Part shown: piece after piece, positions 50,827 through 60,398 of the stretch
Position numbering within the stretch: the stretch's first letter is position 1
Layout: every line of letters begins with the position of its first letter
Assembly (NCBI GenBank): GCA_038317345.1
Contig: JBBQBH010000010.1
Coordinates: 1 to 64,000, forward strand
Origin: Mayfieldus sp038317345
GTDB lineage: Bacteria > Actinomycetota > Thermoleophilia > Solirubrobacterales > 70-9
Length of the DNA stretch: 64,000 bases
Direction: 5' to 3'
Made by a program: the position numbers and the translations under genes
Notes under the pieces: generated by a model
Told to the model about the DNA's origin: nothing
What the model saw: the letters and a program-made list of their open reading frames with translations, nothing else
Database searches by the model: none

Positions 50827-53385
50827 TTATTCCTCAGCGGCTTCCGGGCCGGCGCCATCGGTCGCGGCCTCGGCGCCGTCCGTCGCGGCTCCCACGAGCG
50901 CCACCGTCGACTCTTCAGCCTCTCCCTCCGCTGACCCATCGCCCGACTCGACCACCAGCGCCACGGCGCTCACCCGGTCGTCGTCCTTCATGTTCATCAC
51001 CCTCACACCCTGCGTCGGCCGGCCCATCTGCGAGATGCCGCTCACCGACGTGCGCTGGACCATCCCGTTCTGGGAGATGAAGAGCAGCTCCTGGTGCTCG
51101 CGCACGATCAACGCTCCCGCCAAGCCGCCCTTCTTGGTCGTCAGCTTCGCCGTCAAAACGCCCTTCGTACCGCGGCCCTTGACCGGATACTCGGAGACCA
51201 GCGTTCGCTTGCCGTAGCCGTTCTCGGTGACCACGAAAAGCTCGGTGTCATCGCGGGCGACGTCCATCGCCAGCACCCGGTTGGCCTTGTCGGCGACGTT
51301 CATGCCCTTGACGCCACCGGTGTCGCGAGCCATCGGACGCACCCGCTTCTCGCTGAAGCGCGAGGCGTGCCCGGACTTCGAGACCAGCAGCAGGTCGTCA
51401 TTGCCGCTGGTCAGGCGCACCTGGACAAGCTCGTCGCCCTTGCGGATCTTGATCGCGATGATTCCGTCGGCGCGGATCGGCGTGTTGTAAGCCGTGAACT
51501 CGGTCTTCTTGACCTGTCCCTTGGCGGTCGCGCAGACGAGGTACTTCTCCTCCTTGAAGTCGCGGGTAGGGACCACCGCCATCACCCGCTCGCCCTCGGC
51601 GAGCGGCAGGACGTTGACCAGGGCGCTGCCCTTCGAGGTTCGCGACCCCTCCGGCAGCTCGTAGACCTTGCTGCGGTAGACCTTGCCGAGGTTGGTGAAG
51701 AAGAGCATGAAGTCGTGGGTCGAGCAGATATGCAGGTGCTCGATGTAGTCGCCCTCCTTCATGTTCATCCCCATCACCCCGCGCCCGCCACGATGTTGCT
51801 GGCGGTAGGTGGCGAGCGGCAGCCGCTTCACGTAACCCGAGGCGGTCAGCGAGACGACCATCTGCTGGTCGGCGATCATGTCCTCGATCCCCATGTCGCC
51901 CTCGAAGTGGGTTATCTCGGTGCGGCGCTCGTCCCCGTAGGAATCGACTACCTCGGCCAACTCGTCCTTGACCAGGCCCATCACCTTGGTCTCGTCGGCA
52001 AGGATCGCCCGCAGCTCGCCGATCCGCTCCATCAGGTCGGCGTGCTCGCTGCGGACCTTGTCGGCCTCCAACGCCGTGAGGCGCTGGAGGCGCATGTCGA
52101 GGATCGCCTGCGCCTGCTCGCGCGAGAGCTCGAACTTGTCGATCAACCCGTCGCGGGCGTTATCCGGGTCCTGGGAGGCGCGGATCAGCTTGATCACCGC
52201 GTCGAGGTTGTCGAGCGCGACCAGCAGCCCCTCGAGAATGTGGGCGCGGGCCTCGGCTCGGCGCAGCTGGTACTGGGTGCGCCGGGTGACGACCTCGCGC
52301 TGGTGCTCGACGTAGTACTGGACCAGCTCCCGCAGGCCAAGTGTCCGTGGGACCTGGTCGACGAGCGCCACCATGTTGACGCCGAACGACGTCTGCATGC
52401 CGGTCTTCTTGTAGAGGTTGTTGAGAACGACCTTGGCCGGCGGGCCGCCGCGCTTCAGCTCGATCACCAGGCGCATGCCGCTGCGGTCCGATTCGTCGCG
52501 CAGGTCGGAGATCCCGTCGAGCTTCTTCTCGCGCACCAGGTCGGCGATCTTGGTGATCAGGCCGTTGTCGCCGCCCTTCTTGACCATGAACGGCAGCTCG
52601 GTGACGATGATCGCCTCCTTGCCGCCCTTCAGCGGCTCGACGTGGGCGCGCGCGCGGACCCGCAGGCTGCCGCGGCCCGACGCGTAAGCGTCACGAATCC
52701 CCTCCGCGCTCATCACCCCGCCGCCCGGGAAGTCGGGGCCCTTGACGTGCTCCATCAGCCCCGCCAGGTCGATCTCGGGGTCCTCGATGTAGGCGATCGT
52801 GGCGGCGATTGCCTCGCGCAGGTTGTGGGGTGGGATGTTGGTCGCCATCCCGACCGCGATCCCGGTTGCGCCGTTGACGAGCAGGTTCGGGAACCGGGCT
52901 GGGAGGACCAGCGGCTCGCGCTGCGACTCGTCGTAGTTGGGGCCGAAGTCGACCGTGTCGGCGTCGATGTCGCGCAACATCTCGGTGGCCAGCCGGTCGA
53001 GGCGCGCCTCGGTGTAGCGCATCGCGGCTGCCGGGTCGTCGTCGATCGAGCCGAAGTTGCCCTGACCGTCGACCAGTGGGTAGCGCAGCGAGAACTCCTG
53101 CGCCATCCGAACCAAGGTGTCGTAGATCGCCGAGTCGCCGTGCGGGTGGTAGGTACCCATCACCTCGCCGACGACGAAGGCGGACTTGCGGTAGGGCCGG
53201 GTCGGCTGCAGCCCAAGGTCGTGCATCGCGTAGAGCACACGGCGGTGGACGGGCTTCAAACCGTCGCGAACGTCGGGGAGCGCCCGGCCGACGATCACGC
53301 TCATCGCGTAATCGATGTAGGAAGAGCGCATCTCCTTTTCGAGCTCGCGCTCCTCTATTCGCCCGGTGAGGGCCTCCAGCGCCAT
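50827..53385 (-). CDS. gyrA: DNA gyrase subunit A
   Basis: 852-residue type II topoisomerase subunit that breaks and reseals DNA to introduce negative supercoils. The active-site tyrosine is Tyr124 (AAAMRYTEARL). The quinolone-resistance region reads HPHGDSAIYDT with Ser85 and Asp89, the quinolone-sensitive residues. The C-terminal wrapping domain contains the GyrA box QHRGGRG, which distinguishes it from ParC. An acidic Ala/Glu tail of about 40 residues closes the chain. ATG 53385 has acggaga upstream. It follows gyrB after an 84-bp spacer. Confidence 0.98.
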   Translation of the reverse strand: MALEALTGRIEERELEKEMRSSYIDYAMSVIVGRALPDVRDGLKPVHRRVLYAMHDLGLQPTRPYRKSAFVVGEVMGTYHPHGDSAIYDTLVRMAQEFSLRYPLVDGQGNFGSIDDDPAAAMRYTEARLDRLATEMLRDIDADTVDFGPNYDESQREPLVLPARFPNLLVNGATGIAVGMATNIPPHNLREAIAATIAYIEDPEIDLAGLMEHVKGPDFPGGGVMSAEGIRDAYASGRGSLRVRARAHVEPLKGGKEAIIVTELPFMVKKGGDNGLITKIADLVREKKLDGISDLRDESDRSGMRLVIELKRGGPPAKVVLNNLYKKTGMQTSFGVNMVALVDQVPRTLGLRELVQYYVEHQREVVTRRTQYQLRRAEARAHILEGLLVALDNLDAVIKLIRASQDPDNARDGLIDKFELSREQAQAILDMRLQRLTALEADKVRSEHADLMERIGELRAILADETKVMGLVKDELAEVVDSYGDERRTEITHFEGDMGIEDMIADQQMVVSLTASGYVKRLPLATYRQQHRGGRGVMGMNMKEGDYIEHLHICSTHDFMLFFTNLGKVYRSKVYELPEGSRTSKGSALVNVLPLAEGERVMAVVPTRDFKEEKYLVCATAKGQVKKTEFTAYNTPIRADGIIAIKIRKGDELVQVRLTSGNDDLLLVSKSGHASRFSEKRVRPMARDTGGVKGMNVADKANRVLAMDVARDDTELFVVTENGYGKRTLVSEYPVKGRGTKGVLTAKLTTKKGGLAGALIVREHQELLFISQNGMVQRTSVSGISQMGRPTQGVRVMNMKDDDRVSAVALVVESGDGSAEGEAEESTVALVGAATDGAEAATDGAGPEAAEE

Positions 53386-53399
53386 CAGATCTCCGTCTC

Positions 53400-53451
53400 T
53401 AGTCGCTCGTCTCTAGTCACTCGGGGCTTAGGCCCGAACCTCGAGCGACTA
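53400..53451. repeat. Inverted repeat in the gyrB-gyrA spacer
   Basis: Perfect 10-bp arms tagtcgctcg (53400-53409) and cgagcgacta (53442-53451), with an inner near-palindrome (gggcttaggccc). Partial direct copies of the arm sequence flank it. It fills most of the 84-bp gap between the two gyrase genes and could be a transcript-processing hairpin, an attenuator, or a protein site. Confidence 0.65.
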
Positions 53452-53469
53452 GCGACTAACGACGAGTTT

Positions 53470-55938
53470 CTACACATCAAGATTCGTCACCTCTTTCGCG
53501 TAGCGCTCGATGAAGTCTCGGCGCGGCTCCACCTGATCGCCCATCAGCATCGCGAAGATCCGGTCCGCCGCCGAGGCATCGTCCATCGTCACCCGCTGCA
53601 GGGTGCGACTGTTTGGATCCATCGTCGTCTCGCGCAGCTCGTCGGCGTTCATCTCCCCCAGACCCTTGAAGCGCGACAGCTGAACCCCGTGCTTGGCCAG
53701 CTCCATGACCGCGCGGTGCAGGTCGACGAACGAGAGCGCCTCCTCGCTGCGGCCGGCGAGCGTCACTTGGAACGGCGGGCGCCCCATCTGCTTCAGCAGG
53801 TTCGCGTGGACCTCGGCGAACTTGCGGTACTCGGGGTGCTTGAAGAGCCGATCCGGAAGCGTGTGGGTGCGGGCGAGGCCGGACTTGCGATGTATCGCCT
53901 TCACCTGCAGCTCCTCGCTGGAGTCCTTGGCGATCTCGGTCTCGAAGGGCTCCTCGGCGGGGGCCTTCTTGGACAGCACCTTGCGGGCTCCGGCCAGCGT
54001 CGCCACCTCTTCGTCGAGCAGCTGCGACTCCTCCAGGAAGCGCACCAGCTCGTGACCGAACTCCGCCTGCAGCGATGACGCCCACCCCTCGTACTCCTTC
54101 GAACGGCGCACGTAGCTCTGCCAGCGGCTTTTGGTCAGCTTCTTGGAGCGCCCGTTGGCGTCTCTGATCTCGAAATCCTCGAGCTTGTCGCGCAGCAGCA
54201 GCTCCTCGAGCTCGGACTCGCGCTCTATGTAAGTCGACTTCCCGCCGGACCTGACCCCGTAGAGGGGCGGCTTGGCGATGTAGACATAGCCAACGTCGAA
54301 CAGCTCCGGCATCTGCCGGTAGAGGAAGGTGAGGATCAGGGTGCGGATGTGGGCTCCGTCGACGTCGGCATCGGTCATCAGCACGACCTTGTGGTAGCGG
54401 GCTTCCTCGATGTTGAACTCGTCGTGCACTCCGGTGCCGATCGCCGTGATCAGAGCCTGGATCTCGACGTTGGCGAGCACCTTGTCGATGCGATTCTTCT
54501 CCGCATTGATGATCTTGCCGCGCAGCGGAAGAACCGCCTGCGTGTTGCGATCACGGGCCTGCTTGGCCGAGCCGCCCGCTGAGTCGCCCTCGACGACGAA
54601 CAGCTCCGCATGGGCAGGGTCCTTGACCGTGCAGTCGGCGAGCTTGCCCGGCAGTGTCGAGTTCTCCAGGGCCGACTTGCGGCGGGTCAGGTCGCGTGCC
54701 TTGCGCGCGGCATCTCGAGCCCGCGAGGCGTCGACGGCCTTGGTCACGATCCGGCGCGCGTCGCCGGGGTTCTCCTCCAGGAACTCGCCCAGCTTGCGGT
54801 TCACGGTCGCCTCGACCAAGCCCTGGATCGGCGGGTTGCCGAGCTTGGTCTTGGTCTGGCCCTCGAACTGAGGATCGTGCAGCTTCACCGAGATCACCGC
54901 TGTGAGCCCCTCGCGTACGTCCTCACCGGAGAGGTTCTCGTCCTTCTCCTTCAGCAGGCCCCTGTTGCGAGCGTGCGCGTTCAGGGTCCGCGTCAGGGCG
55001 GAGCGGAAGCCCGACAGGTGGGTACCGCCCTCCTGGGTATTGATGTTATTGGCGAAACTGAAGATCGACTCCTGGTATGAGGAGTTCCACTGCATCGCCA
55101 CCTCTACCTGGCCGTCATCCTCCTCGGCGTCGAAGTAGATCGTCTTGCGGTGCAGCGGTTCGCGGTTCTCGTTCAGGTGCTCGACGAAGTCCTTAATCCC
55201 ACCGTCGTACTGGAAGCTGACGCTGTTGGTCTCACCGCGCTCGTCGACCAGCTCGATCTTCAGCCCGCGGGTGAGGAAGGCCGTCTCGCGCAGCCGCTCG
55301 GCCAGGGTCTGGAAGTCGAACGAAAGCTCTTCGAACACCTCATCGTCGGGCAGGAAGGTGATCGTGGTGCCGGTGGCCGTGGTCTTGGCGCCGCGCTTGA
55401 AGTCGGCCTTGGGCTTGCCGCGTTCATAGTCCTGCGTCCACACGTAGCCGTCGCGGCTGATCTCCAGGTGAAGGCGCTCGGAGAGCGCGTTGACGACCGA
55501 GACGCCGACCCCGTGCAGCCCGCCGGAGACCTTGTAGCCGGCTCCATCGCCGAACTTGCCCCCTGAGTGCAAGGTGGTCAGCACGACCTCGGCGGCGGGC
55601 CGCTTTTCCTTTCGGTGCTCGTCGACCGGGATTCCGCGCCCGTTGTCGGCGACCGTGCAGCTGTTGTCGGGGTGCAGGACGACGCTGACGCTGTCGCAGT
55701 AGCCCGCGATCGCCTCGTCGACCGAGTTGTCGACCACCTCGTAAACGAGATGGTGCAACCCCCGTGGCCCGGTCGAGCCGATGTACATCCCGGGGCGCTT
55801 CCGGACGGCCTCCAATCCTTCGAGGACGGTGATGTCCTTGGCGTCGTAGGAGCTGCCTCCCCCGCCCTTCGCGGGGGCCTTGTTGGTGGCGCTCTTCTTG
55901 TTCTCGGGCGGCTTCGCTCGCGGCTTGCTGTCAGCCAA
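53470..55938 (-). CDS. gyrB: DNA gyrase subunit B
   Basis: ATPase subunit of gyrase, 822 residues from TTG 55938. GHKL ATP site: YEVVDNSVDEAIAGY, VADNGRGIPVDEH, GGLHGVGVSVVNALS and the QTK loop (QTKTKLGNPP). TOPRIM domain: FVVEGDSAGGSAKQARDR, and TDADVDGAHIRTLILTFLYR. An extra region of about 170 residues lies between TOPRIM and the conserved C-terminus (SRFKGLGEMNADELRETTMDP). TTG 55938 has GGAAGGA just upstream; an ATG at 55959 adds seven residues without a good ribosome site. Upstream sits a 228-bp non-coding gap holding no clear feature. Confidence 0.97.
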   Translation of the reverse strand: MADSKPRAKPPENKKSATNKAPAKGGGGSSYDAKDITVLEGLEAVRKRPGMYIGSTGPRGLHHLVYEVVDNSVDEAIAGYCDSVSVVLHPDNSCTVADNGRGIPVDEHRKEKRPAAEVVLTTLHSGGKFGDGAGYKVSGGLHGVGVSVVNALSERLHLEISRDGYVWTQDYERGKPKADFKRGAKTTATGTTITFLPDDEVFEELSFDFQTLAERLRETAFLTRGLKIELVDERGETNSVSFQYDGGIKDFVEHLNENREPLHRKTIYFDAEEDDGQVEVAMQWNSSYQESIFSFANNINTQEGGTHLSGFRSALTRTLNAHARNRGLLKEKDENLSGEDVREGLTAVISVKLHDPQFEGQTKTKLGNPPIQGLVEATVNRKLGEFLEENPGDARRIVTKAVDASRARDAARKARDLTRRKSALENSTLPGKLADCTVKDPAHAELFVVEGDSAGGSAKQARDRNTQAVLPLRGKIINAEKNRIDKVLANVEIQALITAIGTGVHDEFNIEEARYHKVVLMTDADVDGAHIRTLILTFLYRQMPELFDVGYVYIAKPPLYGVRSGGKSTYIERESELEELLLRDKLEDFEIRDANGRSKKLTKSRWQSYVRRSKEYEGWASSLQAEFGHELVRFLEESQLLDEEVATLAGARKVLSKKAPAEEPFETEIAKDSSEELQVKAIHRKSGLARTHTLPDRLFKHPEYRKFAEVHANLLKQMGRPPFQVTLAGRSEEALSFVDLHRAVMELAKHGVQLSRFKGLGEMNADELRETTMDPNSRTLQRVTMDDASAADRIFAMLMGDQVEPRRDFIERYAKEVTNLDV

Positions 55939-56166
55939 GAAAATCCTTCCGTTGGTCATAGAAAGCCCCGATCGCCGGTGGGCTCAAATCGGCCTCAACA
56001 CCGGCGTCGGGGCAAACGATCAAGTTGACATAAAGGATACCAGTTTCGATCCCCGGAAAGACCCGTAAAGCGTCACGAAAACCCTGCAAATCACGCACTA
56101 AATCGAGCGGGCGCGTCGAACCTTTGGAGCGGGCCTCGAAATTCCCTTCATCCACCCCTAGGCTGG

Positions 56167-56457
56167 CTAGCCAGCCAGCAGCTTTAGGGCCTTCGGGGCG
56201 CGCTCCCCGAGCCGCTCGCCAAGACGCTTCAGCAGCTCGCCCTCCATCAGGCTCAGCTCTTGCGCCCAGGTAGCGCTCTGGCAGCGGACCGTCAGCACCC
56301 CGTCGTGCTCTGCAACCGGTTCGGCGGCGGCGGCGATCGCCTCTCCCACCGCATCGCTCCAGACCGTTTGCGCCGCCGCGAGATCGGTGCGCGGAGCGCT
56401 GCGTTCGAGGGCCGCGCGCAGGGCATGCGAAGCCGGCCTCGGCATCGAGCGGCCCAT
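56167..56457 (-). CDS. dciA: DUF721 / DciA-family protein
   Basis: 96 residues: WSDAVGEAIAAAAEPVAEHDGVLTVRCQSATWAQELSLMEGELLKRL, given here in family terms as the KH-like DciA core (Trp near the start, VxC-x-SATWAQEL in the middle). DciA interacts with the replicative helicase DnaB and is its probable loader where DnaC/DnaI are absent. The ATG shares one base with the recF stop (TGATG). It completes the dnaA-dnaN-recF-dciA-gyrB order common to actinobacteria. Confidence 0.9.
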   Translation of the reverse strand: MGRSMPRPASHALRAALERSAPRTDLAAAQTVWSDAVGEAIAAAAEPVAEHDGVLTVRCQSATWAQELSLMEGELLKRLGERLGERAPKALKLLAG

Positions 56458-57548
56458 CAGGCGACCGCCTTCAGGGTCGCCGCAGAGCCCGACGGCATTC
56501 GCACCAGCCGCTCTGCGGCAGGGGAGGGAAGGGCATCCTCGTCGGCGGCGCTGACCAGGCTCTGCCCGCCATTCGCGAGACGCGAGGCCAGCAACTCGCG
56601 GTGGGCGGGATCCAGCTCGCTCATCACGTCGTCGAGCAGCATCAGTGGAGCTGGGGAGCCGGCGGCAATCAGGGTCTCGCGCTCGGCGAACAGCAGCGCC
56701 AGCAACCCGGCGCGCTGCTCTCCCTGCGATCCGTATCGGCGCATCGATCGCCCGTCGATCGTCAGCTCGAGCTCGTCGAGGTGCGGGCCCAGGGACGTCC
56801 TCGCCCGCCGTAGGTCGGAGGCGCGGCACTCGGCCAGAGCCTCCCGCAGAGCCTCGGGATCGGCCTCGCTGCGAGGGGCATAGCGCAACTCGGCGGCCTC
56901 GACGCCGAGCTCGGCCGCCGCCTCGCCGAAGCGCGGGGCAAGTTCGGCCGCCGCCTCGGCACGCGCGTCGATCAGCGGCGTCGCGGCTGCCGCGAGGGCG
57001 ATGTCCCATGCCTCCAGCTCCGCCTCCGGCGCGAGGCCGGCGCTGACCCTGCGCAGCAAGGCGTTGCGCTGCGCGAGCGTCTGCCCGTAGTCCTGCCGCA
57101 GGCCCGAGCGCGAGGGCCAGCGGGCAGTTATGAAGAGGTCGATATGAGCCCGGCGCTCCGCCGGCGGACCCTTGACGAGGACGAGGCGGTCGGGGCTGAA
57201 GACGACCAGGTGTGGACGGTGCCGGGCGATCGTCTCCGGAGGCGCCGGCTCCCCGTCGAGCAGGTGGCGGCGGCCCTCGGTGCGCGAGACCGATGCCAGC
57301 AACGAGTGCGAAGTCCCCTCGTCCTGGGCAACCAGCTCGGCGCGGGCGACCGACTCCCCGAAGCGGATCAGCTCCCTGCGATCGCGAGTCCGAAACGAGC
57401 GGCCGCTGAGGCCGAAGTAGATCGCCTCCAGCAGGTTCGTCTTGCCGGTTCCGTTGTCACCGACGACAGATGTGATTCCGGGCCCGATCTCGATTTGCAA
57501 TCGATCGAGGCTGCGAAGGTCGCGAACGTCGAGGCTGACCACCCGCAT
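56457..57548 (-). CDS. recF: DNA replication and repair protein RecF
   Basis: 363-residue SMC-like ATPase of the RecFOR pathway, which loads RecA at single-strand gaps. Walker A is GDNGTGKT (residues 30-37). The ABC signature region is SQGEQRAGLLALLFAE, and Walker B is PLMLLDDVMSELD. It lies 16 nt downstream of dnaN and shares a base with the dciA start. Confidence 0.97.
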   Translation of the reverse strand: MRVVSLDVRDLRSLDRLQIEIGPGITSVVGDNGTGKTNLLEAIYFGLSGRSFRTRDRRELIRFGESVARAELVAQDEGTSHSLLASVSRTEGRRHLLDGEPAPPETIARHRPHLVVFSPDRLVLVKGPPAERRAHIDLFITARWPSRSGLRQDYGQTLAQRNALLRRVSAGLAPEAELEAWDIALAAAATPLIDARAEAAAELAPRFGEAAAELGVEAAELRYAPRSEADPEALREALAECRASDLRRARTSLGPHLDELELTIDGRSMRRYGSQGEQRAGLLALLFAERETLIAAGSPAPLMLLDDVMSELDPAHRELLASRLANGGQSLVSAADEDALPSPAAERLVRMPSGSAATLKAVA

Positions 57549-57564
57549 CCCGCAACCGTCCCCG

Positions 57565-58671
57565 CTAAACGTTGAGGCGGATCGGCATCACCAGATAGCG
57601 GAAGTCCTCGCCCTCCCCGGGTTGCAGCAGGCCCGGACGCAGCGGCGAGATCAGCCGCAACAGCAGCTCGTCGCCCTCGATGCTCTCGATTCCGTCCTTG
57701 AGGAACTCCGGGTTGAAGCCGATCTCCAGCGGCTCGCCATCGAAGGCGGCTGGCATGGTCTCGGTCGCGTCGCCCACCTCCGGCGTCTCCGCTGCCACCG
57801 TCAGCTCGCCGGGATTGAACGAGAGCCGCAGCGGCGCGTTGCGTTGGGCGAGCTGGCTGACGCGCCGAGTCACCTCCAGGAACTCCTCGCGAGGCAGGCG
57901 CACGTCGTGGTCATAGGACCCGGGCAGCAGTTGCGTGTGGTTGGGGAACTGGCCCTCGATCAGTCGCGTCGTCAAGACGACCCTGCCGGCAACGAAGACT
58001 GCCTGATTGGGCAGCAGCGAGATCTCCACCGCCTCGGCTTCCTCGCCGACCAAGATCCGCGCCAGCTCTCGAAGCGCCCGGGCCGGCACGTTCGCCTCCA
58101 GCTCCCCGCCCACCTCTGTCTCCAATTCGGTGCGCTTGACGCTGAGCCGATAGGAGTCGGTCGCGACCATCGTCATCTCACGGCCCGAGGCGCTTACCAG
58201 CACGCCGGTGAGGACCGGCCGCATGTCGTCCCGCGAAGCAGCGCGCGCAACGAGCTCGACCGTGGCGGCGAATGCCGCCGCCGGGATCCGCAGCGGGTCG
58301 GCGCTCGGAGCCGGGAACTGCGGGAAATCCTCGGCGGGCAGGGTCCGTAGGTGAAAGACCGCGCTGCCCGAGCGCAGCTCGACGTCGCGCTCCGCCTCGC
58401 GCGTCTCGATCGTGACCTCATCCACCCCCAGCGACCTGGCCACCTCGACCAGCTGCCGACCCGGCAGCAGCACGGATCCATCGACGTCGACATCACCTTC
58501 AAGGTCGGTCTGCATGCTCATCTCGAGGTCGGTCGCGCGCAGCGCCAGTTTTCCTCCCTCGCTGGAGAGCAAGATGCCGCTGAGAGCTTGGGTCGTGGCG
58601 CGAGTGGAAACAGCACGGCTGACGATCCCGAGACGCTCAACGAGACCTTGCCGCTGTGTAGTGATCTTCAA
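57565..58671 (-). CDS. dnaN: DNA polymerase III sliding clamp (beta subunit)
   Basis: 368 residues forming three clamp domains: MKITTQRQGLVERLGIVSRAVSTRATTQALSG at the start in pieces, VPARALRELARIL in the middle domain, and the C-terminal LISPLRPGLLQPG and YLVMPIRLNV, the expected hydrophobic ending. The start is TTG 58671 with AAGGA nine nt upstream. It is the first gene of a dnaN-recF-dciA-gyrB-gyrA strand run and is separated from dnaA by 131 bp. Confidence 0.97.
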   Translation of the reverse strand: MKITTQRQGLVERLGIVSRAVSTRATTQALSGILLSSEGGKLALRATDLEMSMQTDLEGDVDVDGSVLLPGRQLVEVARSLGVDEVTIETREAERDVELRSGSAVFHLRTLPAEDFPQFPAPSADPLRIPAAAFAATVELVARAASRDDMRPVLTGVLVSASGREMTMVATDSYRLSVKRTELETEVGGELEANVPARALRELARILVGEEAEAVEISLLPNQAVFVAGRVVLTTRLIEGQFPNHTQLLPGSYDHDVRLPREEFLEVTRRVSQLAQRNAPLRLSFNPGELTVAAETPEVGDATETMPAAFDGEPLEIGFNPEFLKDGIESIEGDELLLRLISPLRPGLLQPGEGEDFRYLVMPIRLNV

Positions 58672-58802
58672 AAGAGGTTGTCCTTAGTCGTATTTAGGTT
58701 TGTGTACTTAGTGGATAGGGCTGCTTTTTGGCTTTCTACTGCCAGATTTATCCTGTGGGTTGCTGAAGCTGGAGGGTTGGATTCTTACAGCGTTGGCGGG
58801 CG
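58672..58802. other. dnaA-dnaN intergenic region, AT-richer, with degenerate DnaA-box-like words
   Basis: This 131-bp gap is visibly more AT-rich than its surroundings. It holds imperfect DnaA-box-like words (ttgtcctta, the reverse of agtggatag, and ttatcctgtgg), none closer than two mismatches to TTATCCACA or TTGTCCACA. It must carry the dnaN promoter. It is short for an actinobacterial oriC, so it is at most a remnant or regulatory DnaA-binding region. Confidence 0.4.
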
Positions 58803-60182
58803 TCAAGCGGCCGCGCCGAGCTGGCTGTGGATGTTGTCGCGTAGACGCTCGAGTTGTTCACACGTCTCGGCATCGCCGTCGGCGCAGCGTTTCTCGACGC
58901 GGCGAATGGCATTGAGAATCGTCGCGTGATCGCGTCCGCCGAACTCGCGCCCGATCTGAGGCAGGGAGAGGTCGGTCATCTCGCGGCAGAGATAGACAGC
59001 GAGCTGGCGCGCGCGCAACGGCGCTGCGGCTCGACTTGGGCCGACGATGGAGGAGTGCGGCAGGTCGAATGAAGCCGCGGCCGCACTCTGGATTGCCTCC
59101 ACGGCGCTTGGCCTCGGCCGCGGTTCGGCGGGGATGACTTCCTCGACCAGTTCGGAGCTGAGGGGCCGCGCGCGCAACGAGGCGTGGGCGATGACGCTGG
59201 TCAAGGCTCCGTGCAGCTGGCGGATGTTGGCGTCGATGCGGCGCGCAAGAACCGTCAGGGCGTCGGCGTCGGCGACCTCGACGTCCGCCTCGCGGACCAG
59301 GCGTCGTAGAACGATCAGTCGGGTGGCGAGGTTGGGAGGCTCCACTGCGACCGTGAGACCCCATTCGAAACGGTCGCGTAGGCGTGCGGCGAGGGTCGAC
59401 AGCTCGCTGGGAATGCGGTCCGCCGAGAGCACGAGTTGGCTCCCGGCCTCATAGAGCGCGTTGAAGGTGTGGAAGAACTCCTCTTCGGTGTGGCGTTTTC
59501 CCTCCAGGAACTGGACGTCGTCGATCAGCAGCACGTCGATGTCGCGGTAGCGCCGCTTGAACTCCTCCGACCCGGAGGCGTGCAGCGCGGTGACGAACTC
59601 GTTGGTGAAGCCCTCGGCGGTCGAGTAGCGAACGTTCAGCTCCGGGGCGCTGTCGCGGAGGTAGTTGGCGATCGCCGCAAGTAGGTGGGTCTTGCCGAGC
59701 CCTGGGGGCCCGTGCAGGAAGAGAGGGTTGTAGGCCTCCGCGGGAGCCTCCGCGACAGCCAGCGCGGCCGCGTGGGCAAGACGATTGCTCTCGCCGATCA
59801 CGAAACGGTCGAAGGTGTAGCTGGGGTTGAGGACGACCCCGCCCGCGTCGCCATCCGCGCCAGCGCCCGACTCCAGCGGAGCGAAACTGACCTCGCGAAG
59901 CCCGGCCGCCACCTGGGTCAGCGCCTGGCTGATCAGCGTCGTGTATCGACGCTCGACCCAGGCACGGATCCCATCCGGAGCTTTTACGTAGAGCGTGTCC
60001 CCCTGGGCCGCCGCCGCGCGCAGGGGCTCGAGCCAGAGCTTGAAGGTCGCGTCGGGGACCGAGACCCGCAGCCTTTCGGTCACTGCCTGCCAGATCGAGC
60101 CCAGGTCCTGTTGCGCCGCCGTGTCGCTGAAGTCGCCTTCATCGAGGGCGCTGGCGGTTGGCTGATCTGGGACTTGCGGCAC
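58803..60182 (-). CDS. dnaA: Chromosomal replication initiator DnaA
   Basis: 459 residues from GTG 60182, chosen because GAGAGGGG precedes it by ten nt; the frame is open further back but only over GC-rich noise. Domain I (SIWQAVTERLRVSVPDATFKLWLEPL in pieces) is followed by a linker and the AAA+ core: GPPGLGKTHLL (Walker A) and LLIDDVQFLEGK (Walker B). The domain IV DNA-binding signature is LSLPQIGREFGGRDHATILNA. It melts the origin and loads the helicase. It is divergent from rpmH. Confidence 0.97.
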   Translation of the reverse strand: MPQVPDQPTASALDEGDFSDTAAQQDLGSIWQAVTERLRVSVPDATFKLWLEPLRAAAAQGDTLYVKAPDGIRAWVERRYTTLISQALTQVAAGLREVSFAPLESGAGADGDAGGVVLNPSYTFDRFVIGESNRLAHAAALAVAEAPAEAYNPLFLHGPPGLGKTHLLAAIANYLRDSAPELNVRYSTAEGFTNEFVTALHASGSEEFKRRYRDIDVLLIDDVQFLEGKRHTEEEFFHTFNALYEAGSQLVLSADRIPSELSTLAARLRDRFEWGLTVAVEPPNLATRLIVLRRLVREADVEVADADALTVLARRIDANIRQLHGALTSVIAHASLRARPLSSELVEEVIPAEPRPRPSAVEAIQSAAAASFDLPHSSIVGPSRAAAPLRARQLAVYLCREMTDLSLPQIGREFGGRDHATILNAIRRVEKRCADGDAETCEQLERLRDNIHSQLGAAA

Positions 60183-60375
60183 CTGGCGTAGACCCCTCTC
60201 ATCGCGGTTCGGTGGCGGCGGTGCCGGTGCATTGGGTCGCCACCACGTGAAGCGCCGCCGACCATACGTCGCCGCTCGACCTGCTGCAAGACGCCCCGTC
60301 GCAATTCGCGCCGAAATCGTCAGGAGCGATCCGATCGACGTTCGGACTGACCCGAAGACGGCGGAGAGCGGACCG

Positions 60376-60381
60376 TATACT
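60376..60381 (+). promoter_or_regulatory. Probable -10 element for rpmH
   Basis: TATACT, one mismatch from the consensus, 17 nt before the rpmH ATG. No clear -35 hexamer is at standard spacing, which is common in actinobacterial promoters. The implied leader is only about 10 nt and no ribosome site is visible, so nearly leaderless expression is suggested. Confidence 0.5.
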
Positions 60382-60398
60382 GGCGCCCAGGCCAGGCC

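Noticed and set aside
51094..54078. 994-codon plus-strand open frame opposite gyrA/gyrB
   Set aside because: A shadow of the conserved gyrase genes; composition is typical of antisense frames in GC-rich DNA.
60240..60255. parS-like word around CACGTG upstream of dnaA
   Set aside because: Only the core CACGTG and two following bases fit the parS palindrome; the left arm does not match, so it is not called a ParB site.
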